Notes: generated from the letters alone by a model not told the origin. Positions 45,192 to 53,658 are shown, counted from the first letter of the stretch. The stretch: 64,000 nt of DNA from Anaerolineae bacterium (GCA_019912965.1 JAIOHM010000036.1:1-64000); one strand, 5' to 3'. Program-made: numbers and translations.

Positions 45192-46139
45192 ATGGCACAG
45201 ATTGGCATCATGATCGAAGGGCAGGATGGGCTGAATTGGGGACGCTGGACGCGCATCCTGAAGGCGGCGGAGGATTTCGGCTATCAGTGCGTGTTTCGCT
45301 CCGACCATTTCACCAATGCCATGCCGCCGGATAAGGATTCGCTGGAACTGTGGGTCTCACTGACTTATGCGGCTTCGCATACCAAACGCATCGAATTCGG
45401 TTCGCTGGTCGCGCCTGTCACCTTTCGCCAGCCCGCCATGACCGTTCGCATGGCGGCGGGTGTGGATGATCTCAGCGGTGGGCGTTTGGTGCTGGGTTTG
45501 GGTGCGGGTTGGCAGGAACGCGAACATGCTAAATTCGGCGTCCGCTTTTATGATGTCCCTACCCGTCATGCCATGCTGGAAGAAGCGCTGGAAATTACAA
45601 CACGCCTGCTGCGGAGCGATACGCCTGTCAGCTACGCGGGCAAACACTTCACCCTGGACGAAGCGATTTTGCTGCCGCGTCCCGCCCGCCGCACGCCGAT
45701 TTTGATTGGTGGGAATGGGCCGCAAAAAACGCTGCCGCTGGTGGCGCAGTATGCTGATGAATGGAACGCGGTTTATCTGGCGCTGGCGGATTACAAATCA
45801 CGGGCAGCCCATCTGGATGCCCTGCTGCGTGAACGCGAACGTGCGCCGGGGGATGTGAAACGTTCGCTGATGACTCAGGTGATTTATGCGCCTGACGAAG
45901 CGACCCTGAACGCCCGTTTGGATGAGTGGTTCGGGAAGCGCAATCAGCCGCGCGGCACAGCTGATGATTTGTTCAATCGGGGTATTCTGGCGGGCACACC
46001 CGCTATGCTCATCGACCAGATTGGCGCATATACGACAGCGGGCGTCCAACGCTTTATGTTCCAATGGCTCGATCAGGATGACATCGCCGGACTGGAAAAC
46101 TTCGCCCATGATGTGCTGCCGCACTTTCATAAAGCATGA
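45192..46139 (+). CDS. LLM-class F420-dependent oxidoreductase
   Basis: A 315-residue luciferase-like TIM-barrel protein. QIGIMIEGQDGLNWGRWTRI opens it, with FRSDHFTNAM, VAPVTFRQPAMTVRMAAGVD and LVLGLGAGWQEREHAKFGV as the flavin/F420 binding and active-site blocks, then LLRSDTPVSYAGKHFTL and RRTPILIGGNGPQKTLPLVA. This matches the TIGR03560-like F420-dependent group. The reaction is unknown. The start at 45192 is preferred because GAAAGGCG lies upstream and the protein then begins MAQIGIM; the open frame begins 48 bases earlier. Use of F420 would agree with a member of the Chloroflexota. Confidence 0.87.
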   Translation: MAQIGIMIEGQDGLNWGRWTRILKAAEDFGYQCVFRSDHFTNAMPPDKDSLELWVSLTYAASHTKRIEFGSLVAPVTFRQPAMTVRMAAGVDDLSGGRLVLGLGAGWQEREHAKFGVRFYDVPTRHAMLEEALEITTRLLRSDTPVSYAGKHFTLDEAILLPRPARRTPILIGGNGPQKTLPLVAQYADEWNAVYLALADYKSRAAHLDALLRERERAPGDVKRSLMTQVIYAPDEATLNARLDEWFGKRNQPRGTADDLFNRGILAGTPAMLIDQIGAYTTAGVQRFMFQWLDQDDIAGLENFAHDVLPHFHKA

Positions 46140-46149
46140 ATTGCCAAGC

Positions 46150-46650
46150 CTAACGAATGCCAAAGAACTGAAGCATCCGTGAGAAAAAAGAACCTTGAGT
46201 CGGGGTTGGCGTCGCAGTAAGCATCAATGGCAGATCATTGGAGTCTTGCGTATCAACCCGAAAACTCCACGTTTCGCTCTGTGCCGATCCCATCGCCTTA
46301 GCGGTAAAAACCTGCCACTCATAAGTTCCGTCTGGTAACAGCTCATTTTCATTTTCAAAATCATAGGGCATACAATCGATGTGCAGTTCGACACACCACT
46401 GTGCTGTAAAATTCTCGCCTCTCACCGTAACATGGGTGATAAACCCTGTGGTGATGAATTCGAGTTCCTGAATGGTGATACTTTGCGTCAGCACCGCCCC
46501 ATCAGGTGGATAAACCAGGATCGGTGGGGCAGGCTGCGAAGTAGGTGTCACAGTTGGGGTAGGTTCTGTCTGCAAAACAGATGGCGGACTGCCAAACGCC
46601 GTCAGCAGCCCCATAAGGAAGATCCCAATAAATACGAAAGTTGAGCGCAT
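46150..46650 (-). CDS. Small exported protein with Fn3-like domain
   Basis: A 166-residue exported protein. Signal peptide at 1-20 (TFVFIGIFLMGLLTAFG), followed by a Thr/Pro-rich linker (PTPTVTPTSQPAPP) and a compact domain of about 85 residues with ILVYPPDGAVL, FITHVTVRGENFTAQW and DGTYEWQVFT, resembling a fibronectin-like or Ig-like surface domain. The end (SFFSRMLQFFGIR) is amphipathic. ATG at 46650 has GAGGG before it; an earlier frame start adds 15 residues without a signal. Not linked to neighbours, which are on the other strand. Likely a cell-surface protein. Confidence 0.65.
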   Translation of the reverse strand: MRSTFVFIGIFLMGLLTAFGSPPSVLQTEPTPTVTPTSQPAPPILVYPPDGAVLTQSITIQELEFITTGFITHVTVRGENFTAQWCVELHIDCMPYDFENENELLPDGTYEWQVFTAKAMGSAQSETWSFRVDTQDSNDLPLMLTATPTPTQGSFFSRMLQFFGIR

Positions 46651-46775
46651 GAAGCCCTCGCAGTTTGCAAATTTCACGCCAGCCGCTTCTATCATAACCG
46701 CGTTTTGTGCCTGATGAGGAGATTTGTGATGGGTAAACGATGTTATACTGAATGCAGGCGAGAGAGGTGCAGACG

Positions 46776-47294
46776 ATGTTCATCCAAAAAGAAATGACGG
46801 CTGAAGAATTTCTGGCATTTGCCGAGCAGCACCCGGATAAACGTTTTGACTTTATTGACGGGGAGATCGTTGAAGTGTCGCCCAAGCCGATTCATGGTCG
46901 TAAACAGGTTATTTTCGCTGCCGCATTAGAGTCTTACGCACAGCAAAATCCCACAGTCGGAGTCGTCTACACCGAAGTGCTGCATGTCCTGAATGGCGAG
47001 AAGTTTATGCCAGATGTGTGCATCAATGTGGAAAGCGATGAAAATTATCTCACCACACCGCCCTTGTTCGCCGTCGAAATCCGTTCCGAGAGTCAGAGCC
47101 GGGAATCTCAACGCCGCAAAGCCCGCGCTTACATTCGACATGGCTCAAAAATGGTTGTCCTGCTGCTGCCCGGTGAATGTGTAGAAGTCTATCGACCAGA
47201 TCGTGAACCCCTGATTCTGACCGCTGATGATGTGCTGGATGGTGAGGATGTGCTGCCCGGTTTCAAGCTCCCGCTGAACCGCCTCCTGCCCTGA
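46776..47294 (+). CDS. Uma2-family endonuclease
   Basis: A 172-residue PD-(D/E)XK-like protein of the Uma2 (DUF820) family. TAEEFLAFAEQHPDKRFDFIDGEIVEVSPKP is the family opening; FMPDVCINVESDE, then PLFAVEIRSESQSRES with the acidic and lysine positions of the nuclease core (E..D..E-x-R), and KARAYIRHG in the final helix. Family members are common in cyanobacteria and Chloroflexota, in mobile or repeat-bearing DNA, and function is not settled. ATG at 46776 chosen for the GAGAGG before it; an ATG 24 bases earlier is in frame. Confidence 0.85.
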   Translation: MFIQKEMTAEEFLAFAEQHPDKRFDFIDGEIVEVSPKPIHGRKQVIFAAALESYAQQNPTVGVVYTEVLHVLNGEKFMPDVCINVESDENYLTTPPLFAVEIRSESQSRESQRRKARAYIRHGSKMVVLLLPGECVEVYRPDREPLILTADDVLDGEDVLPGFKLPLNRLLP

Positions 47295-47333
47295 CACATC
47301 CGGTTCTTGAAATCCATTCCATCTGCGAGATTG

Positions 47334-48092
47334 CTAATGGGCTAAACGACACACATGAATGATATGCCCGCTCGCTTGGGTAAGCGTGCTTTTATCCCAA
47401 TCGCCGAAACTTTCCAGAATGATAAATCCGTTATGGTGCAATAGCGTTTTCATTTCCTGCGGGAATGTGTAGCGTAGTGAAAGCGGCGCGTGTTTTACGA
47501 TTTCCTGCCCCTTCAGGTCTTTCCAACGGCGGATCGCAGTTTCGGTTTTGATCTGACTCAACCAATCGAAGTGTTGTGTGCCAGAAACCCGGACTTCCTG
47601 CTTGTCGCCCTGTGTGTAAGTGAACCACTCCTGTTCGACTTCATCTTTAAGCAGGTCTATGTTGGGCATTATCGTCCCGACGATGAAGCGTCCGTCTGGC
47701 TCAAGATGTTCGCGTACCCGTGCCAGCATGTTTTCCTGATCAGCCTGCGTGAGCATATGCTGGAAGGTCGCGCCCGATTCAAAAATCAGCCGAAAAGTGC
47801 GTGAAAGCGCAAAATCGCGGGTATCGGCTGTAATCCATTGCACAGAAAGCTGCTGTGCTTTACTTTTCGCCCGCGCAATCATCTGCGGCGCAATATCCAG
47901 CCCAGTGATGTCAACGCCCTGCTGTGCCATCGGGATAGTGATGCGTCCCGTGCCGCAGCCGAGTTCGAGAACCGCACCGCCGATCTGCTGCGCGTAGGCT
48001 AAATAAAACTCGCCATCGGGTTCAAAATCGGTATTTTCCTGATCATAAATTTCGGGGTCAGCATATTCTTCCAGGTTGGTAAAGGTAGTCAT
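47334..48092 (-). CDS. Class I SAM-dependent methyltransferase
   Basis: A 252-residue methyltransferase. Motif I is GGAVLELGCGTGRITIPMAQ (about 34-53), motif II in VDITGLDIAPQMI, and TRDFALSRTFRLIFESGATF as motif IV, ending with FPQEMKTLLHHNGFIILESFGDWD, typical of the Methyltransf_25/UbiE-like group with a short lid. Substrate unknown. AAGGGAATCTGA precedes the ATG. It is convergent with the Uma2 gene and downstream of the STAS-like gene on the same strand, 75 bases from it, so co-transcription is possible. Confidence 0.85.
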   Translation of the reverse strand: MTTFTNLEEYADPEIYDQENTDFEPDGEFYLAYAQQIGGAVLELGCGTGRITIPMAQQGVDITGLDIAPQMIARAKSKAQQLSVQWITADTRDFALSRTFRLIFESGATFQHMLTQADQENMLARVREHLEPDGRFIVGTIMPNIDLLKDEVEQEWFTYTQGDKQEVRVSGTQHFDWLSQIKTETAIRRWKDLKGQEIVKHAPLSLRYTFPQEMKTLLHHNGFIILESFGDWDKSTLTQASGHIIHVCRLAH

Positions 48093-48167
48093 TCAGATTC
48101 CCTTATGCCTCTGATCGCTTGTTATCCACTCGCAGAATAGGTAACACTTATATTTGGTGTTGGATTC

Positions 48168-48581
48168 CTAGCCCTTCGGCACAGCATCCGCCGCCAGATC
48201 GCGCAGGCGTTGGTTCAAAATGGCGTGGGATTCTTCGATGGTTTTGGCAAAGGCGAAGGGATGGCGCGTCACAAAAACCGTGTACACCTTGCTGAACACA
48301 TTCCACAGCGAGACGAACAGCGTGTTTGCTCCCAAAAACACAGTCATCTTCACACGCGAATTCTGCTTCGCGCTCATCGACCGTGCATTCGACATGGCCG
48401 AAAGGGGTACGCCACCGCTTTCCCGCAGATCAATAATCGCGCATACCGGATACGTGACGCTGTTAATCAGCGCATCGCCCTCTTTCTGGGCGTTATAAGC
48501 CTCGTCCCACGTCCATTTGCCGATCATCCGCATCCGAACAATCGTCTTTTCGGCGTTATCCCATTCAACTGTTACAGGCAT
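48168..48581 (-). CDS. STAS-like single-domain protein, copy A
   Basis: A 137-residue protein. It opens VTVEWDNAEKTIVRMRMIGKW, then TWDEAYNAQKEGDALI, YPVCAIIDLRESGGVP, a helix with NARSMSAKQNSRVKMTVFLG and FSKVYTVFVTRHPFAFAKTI, an alternating strand-helix pattern like a STAS/SpoIIAA domain. A paralogue lies 0.7 kb upstream on the same strand (49316), and a toxin-antitoxin pair sits between them. The start at 48581 is chosen because AGGAT lies before it and a longer frame would overlap the toxin end. No serine at the SpoIIAA phosphorylation position is certain. Confidence 0.6.
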   Translation of the reverse strand: MPVTVEWDNAEKTIVRMRMIGKWTWDEAYNAQKEGDALINSVTYPVCAIIDLRESGGVPLSAMSNARSMSAKQNSRVKMTVFLGANTLFVSLWNVFSKVYTVFVTRHPFAFAKTIEESHAILNQRLRDLAADAVPKG

Positions 48582-48591
48582 GGGGTTTATC

Positions 48592-49053
48592 CTATTTCTC
48601 AAGCTCATCCAGAATCAGGATGGGTATCTCAGCGACACGTTTGAGGCTCAAATCATTCGTCAGAAATGCACCACAGCCATACTCAATCGCCGTTGCAATA
48701 TGCAGCGCATCTGGAGAGCGTAGATGATACCGAGCGCGCAAATCAGCAGCCAATTCGGCTGTTTTAGCAGTTACGGGTATGAGTCGGAACAGGACACTAT
48801 GTAAGAGAATATTTTGATATTCTTGAACTAGTTTCCCTTGACCAAGCCGTAGTGGATGGGTAAGTACCTCGGTCAATGTAATCACCGAACTCACACCTTC
48901 AATCGGAACATCTTCAATCTGTTCAACGATTGCATCCATCCGATCAATATAGATCGGGTTTTCCTCAACATAATAAATGAGCGGGGCGGCTTCAATATAA
49001 AGACTTTTAATGCCGCTTAGGGCAGCACTAACTTTTATAGGTTGCGATCCCAC
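48592..49053 (-). CDS. PIN-domain toxin (VapC-like)
   Basis: A 153-residue PIN-domain ribonuclease. Four acidic positions can be placed: Glu21 in LYIEAAPLIYYVE, Glu62 in VITLTEVL, Asp115 in HLRSPDALHIATAIEYGC and Asp134 in FLTNDL. The usual first residue is Asp; Glu21 here is unusual. VapC toxins cut tRNA or rRNA and are neutralised by a cognate VapB. The gene overlaps the upstream antitoxin-like gene by 19 bases, as expected for a pair. It ends 11 bases before the start of STAS-like copy A. Confidence 0.82.
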   Translation of the reverse strand: MGSQPIKVSAALSGIKSLYIEAAPLIYYVEENPIYIDRMDAIVEQIEDVPIEGVSSVITLTEVLTHPLRLGQGKLVQEYQNILLHSVLFRLIPVTAKTAELAADLRARYHLRSPDALHIATAIEYGCGAFLTNDLSLKRVAEIPILILDELEK

Positions 49054-49259
49054 TCATCCCGTCCTTGGTTAATATATGCCTGAGCATCAATGCCTGACCA
49101 GATTTCCTTGCCCAAGCCGCGCAGTTCCCGGAGGCTGCGCTGCTTTGGTGTACCTTTAGTCGAAGGTTCAGTCATCATATCAACCAGTGCCTTGATAAGT
49201 TGCTTACGCTCATCAATAGACAAAGTTCGTGCTTCTTGAATCATTTCTTGCACAGACAT
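49035..49259 (-). CDS. Antitoxin-like partner of the PIN toxin
   Basis: A 74-residue protein that precedes and overlaps the PIN toxin by 19 bases. It begins MSVQEMIQEARTLSIDERKQLIKALVDMM, an amphipathic helix pair typical of a dimerising antitoxin of the DUF2281/VapB-like type, and ends in RGLGKEIWSGIDAQAYINQGRDEWDR, a tail that would wrap the toxin. A DNA-binding fold is not obvious. AGGAGG precedes the ATG at a good distance. The match rests on length, overlap and the toxin beside it. Confidence 0.75.
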   Translation of the reverse strand: MSVQEMIQEARTLSIDERKQLIKALVDMMTEPSTKGTPKQRSLRELRGLGKEIWSGIDAQAYINQGRDEWDRNL

Positions 49260-49315
49260 ACAGTATGCCTCCTATAAATCATTATAGCGCAACCTGTTCA
49301 GTGCATAGGAGTGAT

Positions 49316-49741
49316 TTAAGAGGCTTTAGGCGGCGTGCTGACCTCGGCATCTGAGCGATTTGCCTGTACACGAGCCAGCACTGCATGAGCTTCTTCGAGG
49401 GTACGAACGAGGGTGAATTCTTCTTCGCGCACGAACAGGGCATAAACCTTGCGGAAAATATCCCACAGGTTATGGAGCAAGGCGCTTGTGCCTACCATCA
49501 CTGTCAGCCCTGTGCGTGGGTGACGCCTGCCGATCATATGCCGTGCGTGGGTGATCGAATAGATCGGGATGGCGGCACTGCTGCGAAAGTCGATGATCGG
49601 GTCAACCACATGATCGACGCTTTCCAGCATGGTGTAGCCTTCCTGCGAAGCCGCGTACATCTCCTCCCATGTCCACTGCCCGATCACCTCCATACGGATG
49701 ATGGTTTTGGCTTCGTTTTCCCACAGCAGTTTGATCGACAT
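49316..49741 (-). CDS. STAS-like single-domain protein, copy B
   Basis: A 141-residue paralogue of the 48168 protein. Aligned blocks: IKLLWENEAKTIIRMEVIGQW and TWEEMYAASQEGYTML, PIIDFRSSAAIPI, FRKVYALFVREEEFTLVRTL. Its C-terminus is extended by a charged tail. It lies 57 bases upstream of the antitoxin, so the toxin pair appears inserted between a duplicated pair. ATG at 49741 has only a weak ribosome site. Function of the family is not known to me; regulation through a STAS-like fold is one option. Confidence 0.55.
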   Translation of the reverse strand: MSIKLLWENEAKTIIRMEVIGQWTWEEMYAASQEGYTMLESVDHVVDPIIDFRSSAAIPIYSITHARHMIGRRHPRTGLTVMVGTSALLHNLWDIFRKVYALFVREEEFTLVRTLEEAHAVLARVQANRSDAEVSTPPKAS

Positions 49742-49864
49742 GATAAAACCTAAAATTGTAAATATATTTTTATAGTCTAGCTGAACACCTTCATTCCGCC
49801 ACTATGACCTTTTGGCTACAAAATACAATATTACCATTCACGATTTTAACATACTAAACGATCT

Positions 49865-51025
49865 TCAAACCTGCCGTGCAAATACCCGTCCCTCGTCCTG
49901 TTCTTGAGCAGATAAAACAGGTGCGGATATATTGACCGTATTCGGCTCCGGTTTCGTTTCCTCGCGGTCATACACAACCAGCGCCAACCACAGCCCGAAG
50001 AAATGCGGCACGACCGAAGCCACTCGCTCCAGATTGGTCAGCACATTTTCATAGGGCAGCGCCAGCACCACCGTGCGGGCATAATTCGCCATCAAGATGC
50101 TGCTGAACAGCATCACCGCCCACAGCACCAGCAGTCCCCGCCGCTGTGCCTGACGCCCCTTCGCCAGCAAAAACCATGCTGGACACAGCACCAGCGGAAA
50201 CAACACCGTCGTAAACGTGATGAGCAAACTCATCTCAAATGTGAAATAACCGGGATCATAAAAGGTGTAGGTCGCGCCCAATGCGAACACCGACGGCAGC
50301 ACCATCGCCCGCCCGAAGCGACCCGGCCACAGCATCCCCGCCAGCGCAGGCATCGCCGCTTGCAATGACCAACTTGCAGCAAACAACACTTGTCCAAAGA
50401 CCGCCAACAATCCCCATTCATCCGGCACATTGATAAACCGCAGCACGCCCCACACTGCCGTACTCAGGAACACCAAACCCAGCAGCTTCCCCTGCTGCCC
50501 TTTCAACTGCCCGATTTGTCGCAAGCGAATCAGCAGCAAGACCCAGATGCCCAACCCCAGACTCGGCAGATACAGACTCAGCATCGCTGTCAGCGTCGCC
50601 AGCATCAATAATCCGCCGTAGCCCGCCAGCTTCAATTCCAGCGGCGCGCGAATCAAGCCCAGACGATGAAGCGCCAGCCCCACGATGCCAATCCCGCCGA
50701 TCCAGATATAGAGACTCAGCGTATCGCGCTGGAAGAAAAACAAACCCGTTCCAATCAACCCCGGCAAAAGCCACAGAAAGGCGCGTGGCATACCCATTTT
50801 TGATCGCCTCCCATGTTCAAGCTGCTCAATCCATAAACTCACCGCCAGATCAGGCAGGGTTCGTAACCACAACCGCGCCAGCCCGCCAATCCCCGTAACC
50901 ATCCGGCACTGATCGCGGAAAAGCTGTTTCATCAGCGCTGCATATTCTTGCCGGAACGCCGCCGGATACAACCGCAGCAAACCACCATAAACCCATACCG
51001 ATAAATCGATAAACCGCTGCATCAC
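49865..51025 (-). CDS. Membrane protein coupled to PadR regulator
   Basis: A 386-residue protein. The first 70 residues are a cytoplasmic domain with LYPAAFRQEYAALMKQLFRDQ, a motif of membrane proteins that pair with PadR regulators, and the rest has 8-10 hydrophobic segments. It resembles permease-like proteins of the MacB/FtsX accessory kind but has no ATPase. Its start overlaps the PadR gene's stop by four bases (ATGA), so they are one operon. PadR regulators of this architecture often control a transporter or membrane stress gene. A specific substrate cannot be read. Confidence 0.7.
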   Translation of the reverse strand: MMQRFIDLSVWVYGGLLRLYPAAFRQEYAALMKQLFRDQCRMVTGIGGLARLWLRTLPDLAVSLWIEQLEHGRRSKMGMPRAFLWLLPGLIGTGLFFFQRDTLSLYIWIGGIGIVGLALHRLGLIRAPLELKLAGYGGLLMLATLTAMLSLYLPSLGLGIWVLLLIRLRQIGQLKGQQGKLLGLVFLSTAVWGVLRFINVPDEWGLLAVFGQVLFAASWSLQAAMPALAGMLWPGRFGRAMVLPSVFALGATYTFYDPGYFTFEMSLLITFTTVLFPLVLCPAWFLLAKGRQAQRRGLLVLWAVMLFSSILMANYARTVVLALPYENVLTNLERVASVVPHFFGLWLALVVYDREETKPEPNTVNISAPVLSAQEQDEGRVFARQV

Positions 51026-51384
51026 GCGCCTCCCGGCAAACGTTTGGCCTGCACCAGATTCACCAGCCGGGTCAGCCGCGCCGCCTCAGCATCAAACACC
51101 CGCTGCCCCCAATCCGTCAGCCGGTAATAACGACGCCGTTCATCATCCATCGCCGGATCAGGCCGTTCGTCGGCTTCAGCGATTAGGCCGCTTTCCAGCA
51201 TCCGTTTGATCGAACCATACAGCGTTCCCGGCCCCATTTTGATCTGCCCGTTAGAAACGATCTGTACTTCCTGCATAATGCTGTAGCCGTGTTTTTCGCC
51301 GTCTGCCAGCGCCAGCAAAATATGGAACACCGCCGGAGTCAGCGGCAGCAAATCTTCAGGCGAGGTTGTTTTGTCCATGTCCAC
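51022..51384 (-). CDS. PadR-family transcription regulator
   Basis: A 120-residue PadR repressor. LTPAVFHILLALADGEKHGYSIMQEV is the first helix and wing start, MGPGTLYGSIKRMLESGLI the recognition helix and wing, RRRYYRLTDWGQRV the second wing; a short dimerisation helix ends the protein. The known role is repression relieved by a ligand or stress. A 26-base imperfect palindrome sits directly upstream and would be its operator, so it is probably autoregulated together with the following membrane gene. Confidence 0.93.
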   Translation of the reverse strand: MDMDKTTSPEDLLPLTPAVFHILLALADGEKHGYSIMQEVQIVSNGQIKMGPGTLYGSIKRMLESGLIAEADERPDPAMDDERRRYYRLTDWGQRVFDAEAARLTRLVNLVQAKRLPGGA

Positions 51385-51388
51385 TCAG

Positions 51389-51414
51389 TCCGTTACCGAT
51401 ATATCTATTACGGA
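51389..51414. promoter_or_regulatory. Candidate PadR operator palindrome
   Basis: A 26-base imperfect inverted repeat, TCCGTTACC-GATATATC-TATTACGGA, with a perfectly palindromic GATATATC centre and arms that match at seven of nine positions. It lies five bases upstream of the PadR start codon, where it would cover the leader or promoter. Confidence 0.65.
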
Positions 51415-51596
51415 TACAATAGCCCAAATTCTACGGTCTGTCAAATCCCGCCCCACGCAAAACTTCTACTGCACAACGATTATCCGCCGATAGCCGGATG
51501 ACGCCGCACAGCATTTGTGATTTCATTTATAATGACTGAAACAAACGATCTCATGTATCGTTCCCAAAACCGTGAACTAGCTACCAAGAACTACTT

Positions 51597-53264
51597 ATGG
51601 CAACCAAACGCGCGCCGACCCGCGCTCATCTGCAAATCACCCAACCGATGCGACCGATTGCGCCGTCCAAACCAGGATTGATGCCGCCTCCGCGCCATGC
51701 CTCGCGCCCGATGCAGTCCTCTGCACCACGACTCGCGCCACCGCCTGCCCGTTTACCAGATCGCCGAAGTGCTCAACCGCGCCGGAGCAAAGGGCGTCCC
51801 TATTTATGGATGCTGGCCGGGGTGTTGGTGTTTTTCACCATGACCTGTGCGGCAGTCACGCTGGGCATGGGGTTGATTTATGCAGGCGGCGTGCTGCCGG
51901 GTGTGCGTTCCGGCGGGGTCGCGTTGGGTGGGATGTCGGTTGAGGAAGCGGCAGATGTACTCAATGCAGGCTGGACGCTGACTGCCCGCGATGGACAGCG
52001 GGCGTGGCGCATTGACCCCAGCACGATTGGGCTAACACTAGACGCGGACGCGACCGCACAGAATGCCTATGATTATGGACGGGCGAATCTCGGCGGGGCG
52101 CTGCCGGGAATTTTCGGCAAGACGGATGTACCACCGGTCGTGAATTTTGACCCAACGCTGGCGCTGACCGGACTGAACGACCTCAGCACGAAAATTGAAC
52201 AGCTTCCGGTGAATGCGGGCGTGGCATTCGTGAACGGCGAGGTGCAGGCTACCTCACCACAGGATGGCCGAATGCTGGATGTACAGGCGACGCTGACGCA
52301 GTTGATGGACGATACCAGCGGTGTGTTAGCCGATGGAATGCTCGAATTGGTGATGCGTCCGGTTTCCCCGACTGTGACGGATGCGACGCCGATGTTGGAA
52401 ATGGCGCGGCGCATTTTGACCAGTCCGCTGGACATCCGCGTCTATGACCCGATCACAGGTGACTCAGTATATTGGTCAGCACCGCCGGAGACATGGGCGA
52501 CATGGCTCACGGCACAATCTGACCCCAACAGCGTGACAGGTTTATCGCTGACGGCGAATCCAGCCCCAGTGCGCGATTACCTGAATGCCCAAGCGGCGAA
52601 TAATCTGGACGCCAGTCGTTATCTGGATGCGAACGAGGGTGTAACCAATATTCAGCAGACAATTGCGAATGGGCGGACTGATCCCTATGTGCGGGTGTAC
52701 CATCATGATGCACAACATATTGTTCAGCCGGGGGAAACCATCACCAGCATCGCTTGGGATTACGGCGTACCGTACCTGTATATTCAGGAAGCCAACGGCG
52801 GTTTGAGCAGTGTCTCAATCGGGCAGAGCATCACGATTCCATCGCCCGATAATTTCCTGCCGTTCCCGGTCGTGCCGGATAAGCGCATCGTGGTGAGCAT
52901 CAGCCAGCAGCGGACGTGGGTTTATGAAAACGGAGCGCTGAAGTGGGAATGGCTCGCCAGCACCGGGATTCCCGACAGCCCGACGTGGCCGGGAATTTAC
53001 CAGATTATTTCGCATGAGTCGAACGCTTACGCGGGCAACTGGAACTTGTGGATGCCGAATTTCATGGGTGTGTATCAGCCGATTCCCAACGCGGATTTCA
53101 CCAACGGGTTTCACGGCTTCCCGACGCGGGGCGGCAGTCAGCTTTTATGGACGAACAGCCTCGGCACAAAGGTGACGTATGGATGCATCCTTCTGAGCAA
53201 CGATAACATCCAACTGCTCTACAACTGGGCAGAAGAAGGTGTGGTGGTGGAGATTCAGGCCTAG
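51597..53264 (+). CDS. L,D-transpeptidase (YkuD) with LysM and peptidoglycan-binding domains
   Basis: A 555-residue exported cell-wall protein. After a basic, Pro-rich N-terminal region of about 65 residues comes a membrane helix (about 70-95; LWMLAGVLVFFTMTCAAVTL), a region with GVALGGMSVEEAADVLNAG and repeats typical of the PG_binding_4/VanW-type domain, a LysM domain around residue 375-420 (IVQPGETITSIAWDYGVPY), then a YkuD catalytic domain (about 425-555) with KRIVVSISQQRTWVYENG. The nucleophile motif reads YGCILLSN where SHGC is usual, so the His before the Gly-Cys pair is replaced by Tyr. L,D-transpeptidases make 3-3 peptidoglycan crosslinks. Confidence 0.85.
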   Translation: MATKRAPTRAHLQITQPMRPIAPSKPGLMPPPRHASRPMQSSAPRLAPPPARLPDRRSAQPRRSKGRPYLWMLAGVLVFFTMTCAAVTLGMGLIYAGGVLPGVRSGGVALGGMSVEEAADVLNAGWTLTARDGQRAWRIDPSTIGLTLDADATAQNAYDYGRANLGGALPGIFGKTDVPPVVNFDPTLALTGLNDLSTKIEQLPVNAGVAFVNGEVQATSPQDGRMLDVQATLTQLMDDTSGVLADGMLELVMRPVSPTVTDATPMLEMARRILTSPLDIRVYDPITGDSVYWSAPPETWATWLTAQSDPNSVTGLSLTANPAPVRDYLNAQAANNLDASRYLDANEGVTNIQQTIANGRTDPYVRVYHHDAQHIVQPGETITSIAWDYGVPYLYIQEANGGLSSVSIGQSITIPSPDNFLPFPVVPDKRIVVSISQQRTWVYENGALKWEWLASTGIPDSPTWPGIYQIISHESNAYAGNWNLWMPNFMGVYQPIPNADFTNGFHGFPTRGGSQLLWTNSLGTKVTYGCILLSNDNIQLLYNWAEEGVVVEIQA

Positions 53265-53387
53265 CTTAGCTGCCCGTTTCCAGAAAAATGCAAACGCCCT
53301 GCATCTGGTGAACATCAATCCGCTTTGTGCCCACATTCGATCACGCTGCCCCAGCGGGAACGACTTTTACAGGCATCCCCAACTGCT

Positions 53388-53612
53388 TCATAAAATCGAG
53401 ACATTGGCATACGCCACACAAGCGAGAACATCATCCGTCGTTAAATCGGGGTAATAATCCTCAGAAGTGATTTCGGAGATTGTTTTACCACCTGCCAGCA
53501 AATCCAATACCAGATGCACCATAATCCGCGTTCCAGCAACACGCGGCTGTCCATGTGCCACATCGCGGGAAACCACAATGCGTTCACTTAATGCCTGATC
53601 GTTTATCGCCAT
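53388..53612 (-). CDS. DUF433 small DNA-binding-like protein
   Basis: A 74-residue protein of the DUF433 family. RIVVSRDVAHGQPRVAGTRIMVHLVLDLLAGGKT is the diagnostic block, followed by ISEITSEDYYPDLTTDDVLACVAYA. Members have a winged helix-like fold and are usually antitoxins next to a PIN-like DUF5615 toxin. Here no toxin gene follows; a 16-codon frame overlaps the stop by ATGA but is too short to call. It is therefore an orphan, or its partner has been lost. GAGG precedes the ATG. Confidence 0.82.
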   Translation of the reverse strand: MAINDQALSERIVVSRDVAHGQPRVAGTRIMVHLVLDLLAGGKTISEITSEDYYPDLTTDDVLACVAYANVSIL

Positions 53613-53658
53613 AACTGCCTCAATCTATAGCTAATTCGCATTCTATCACACCCCATCC

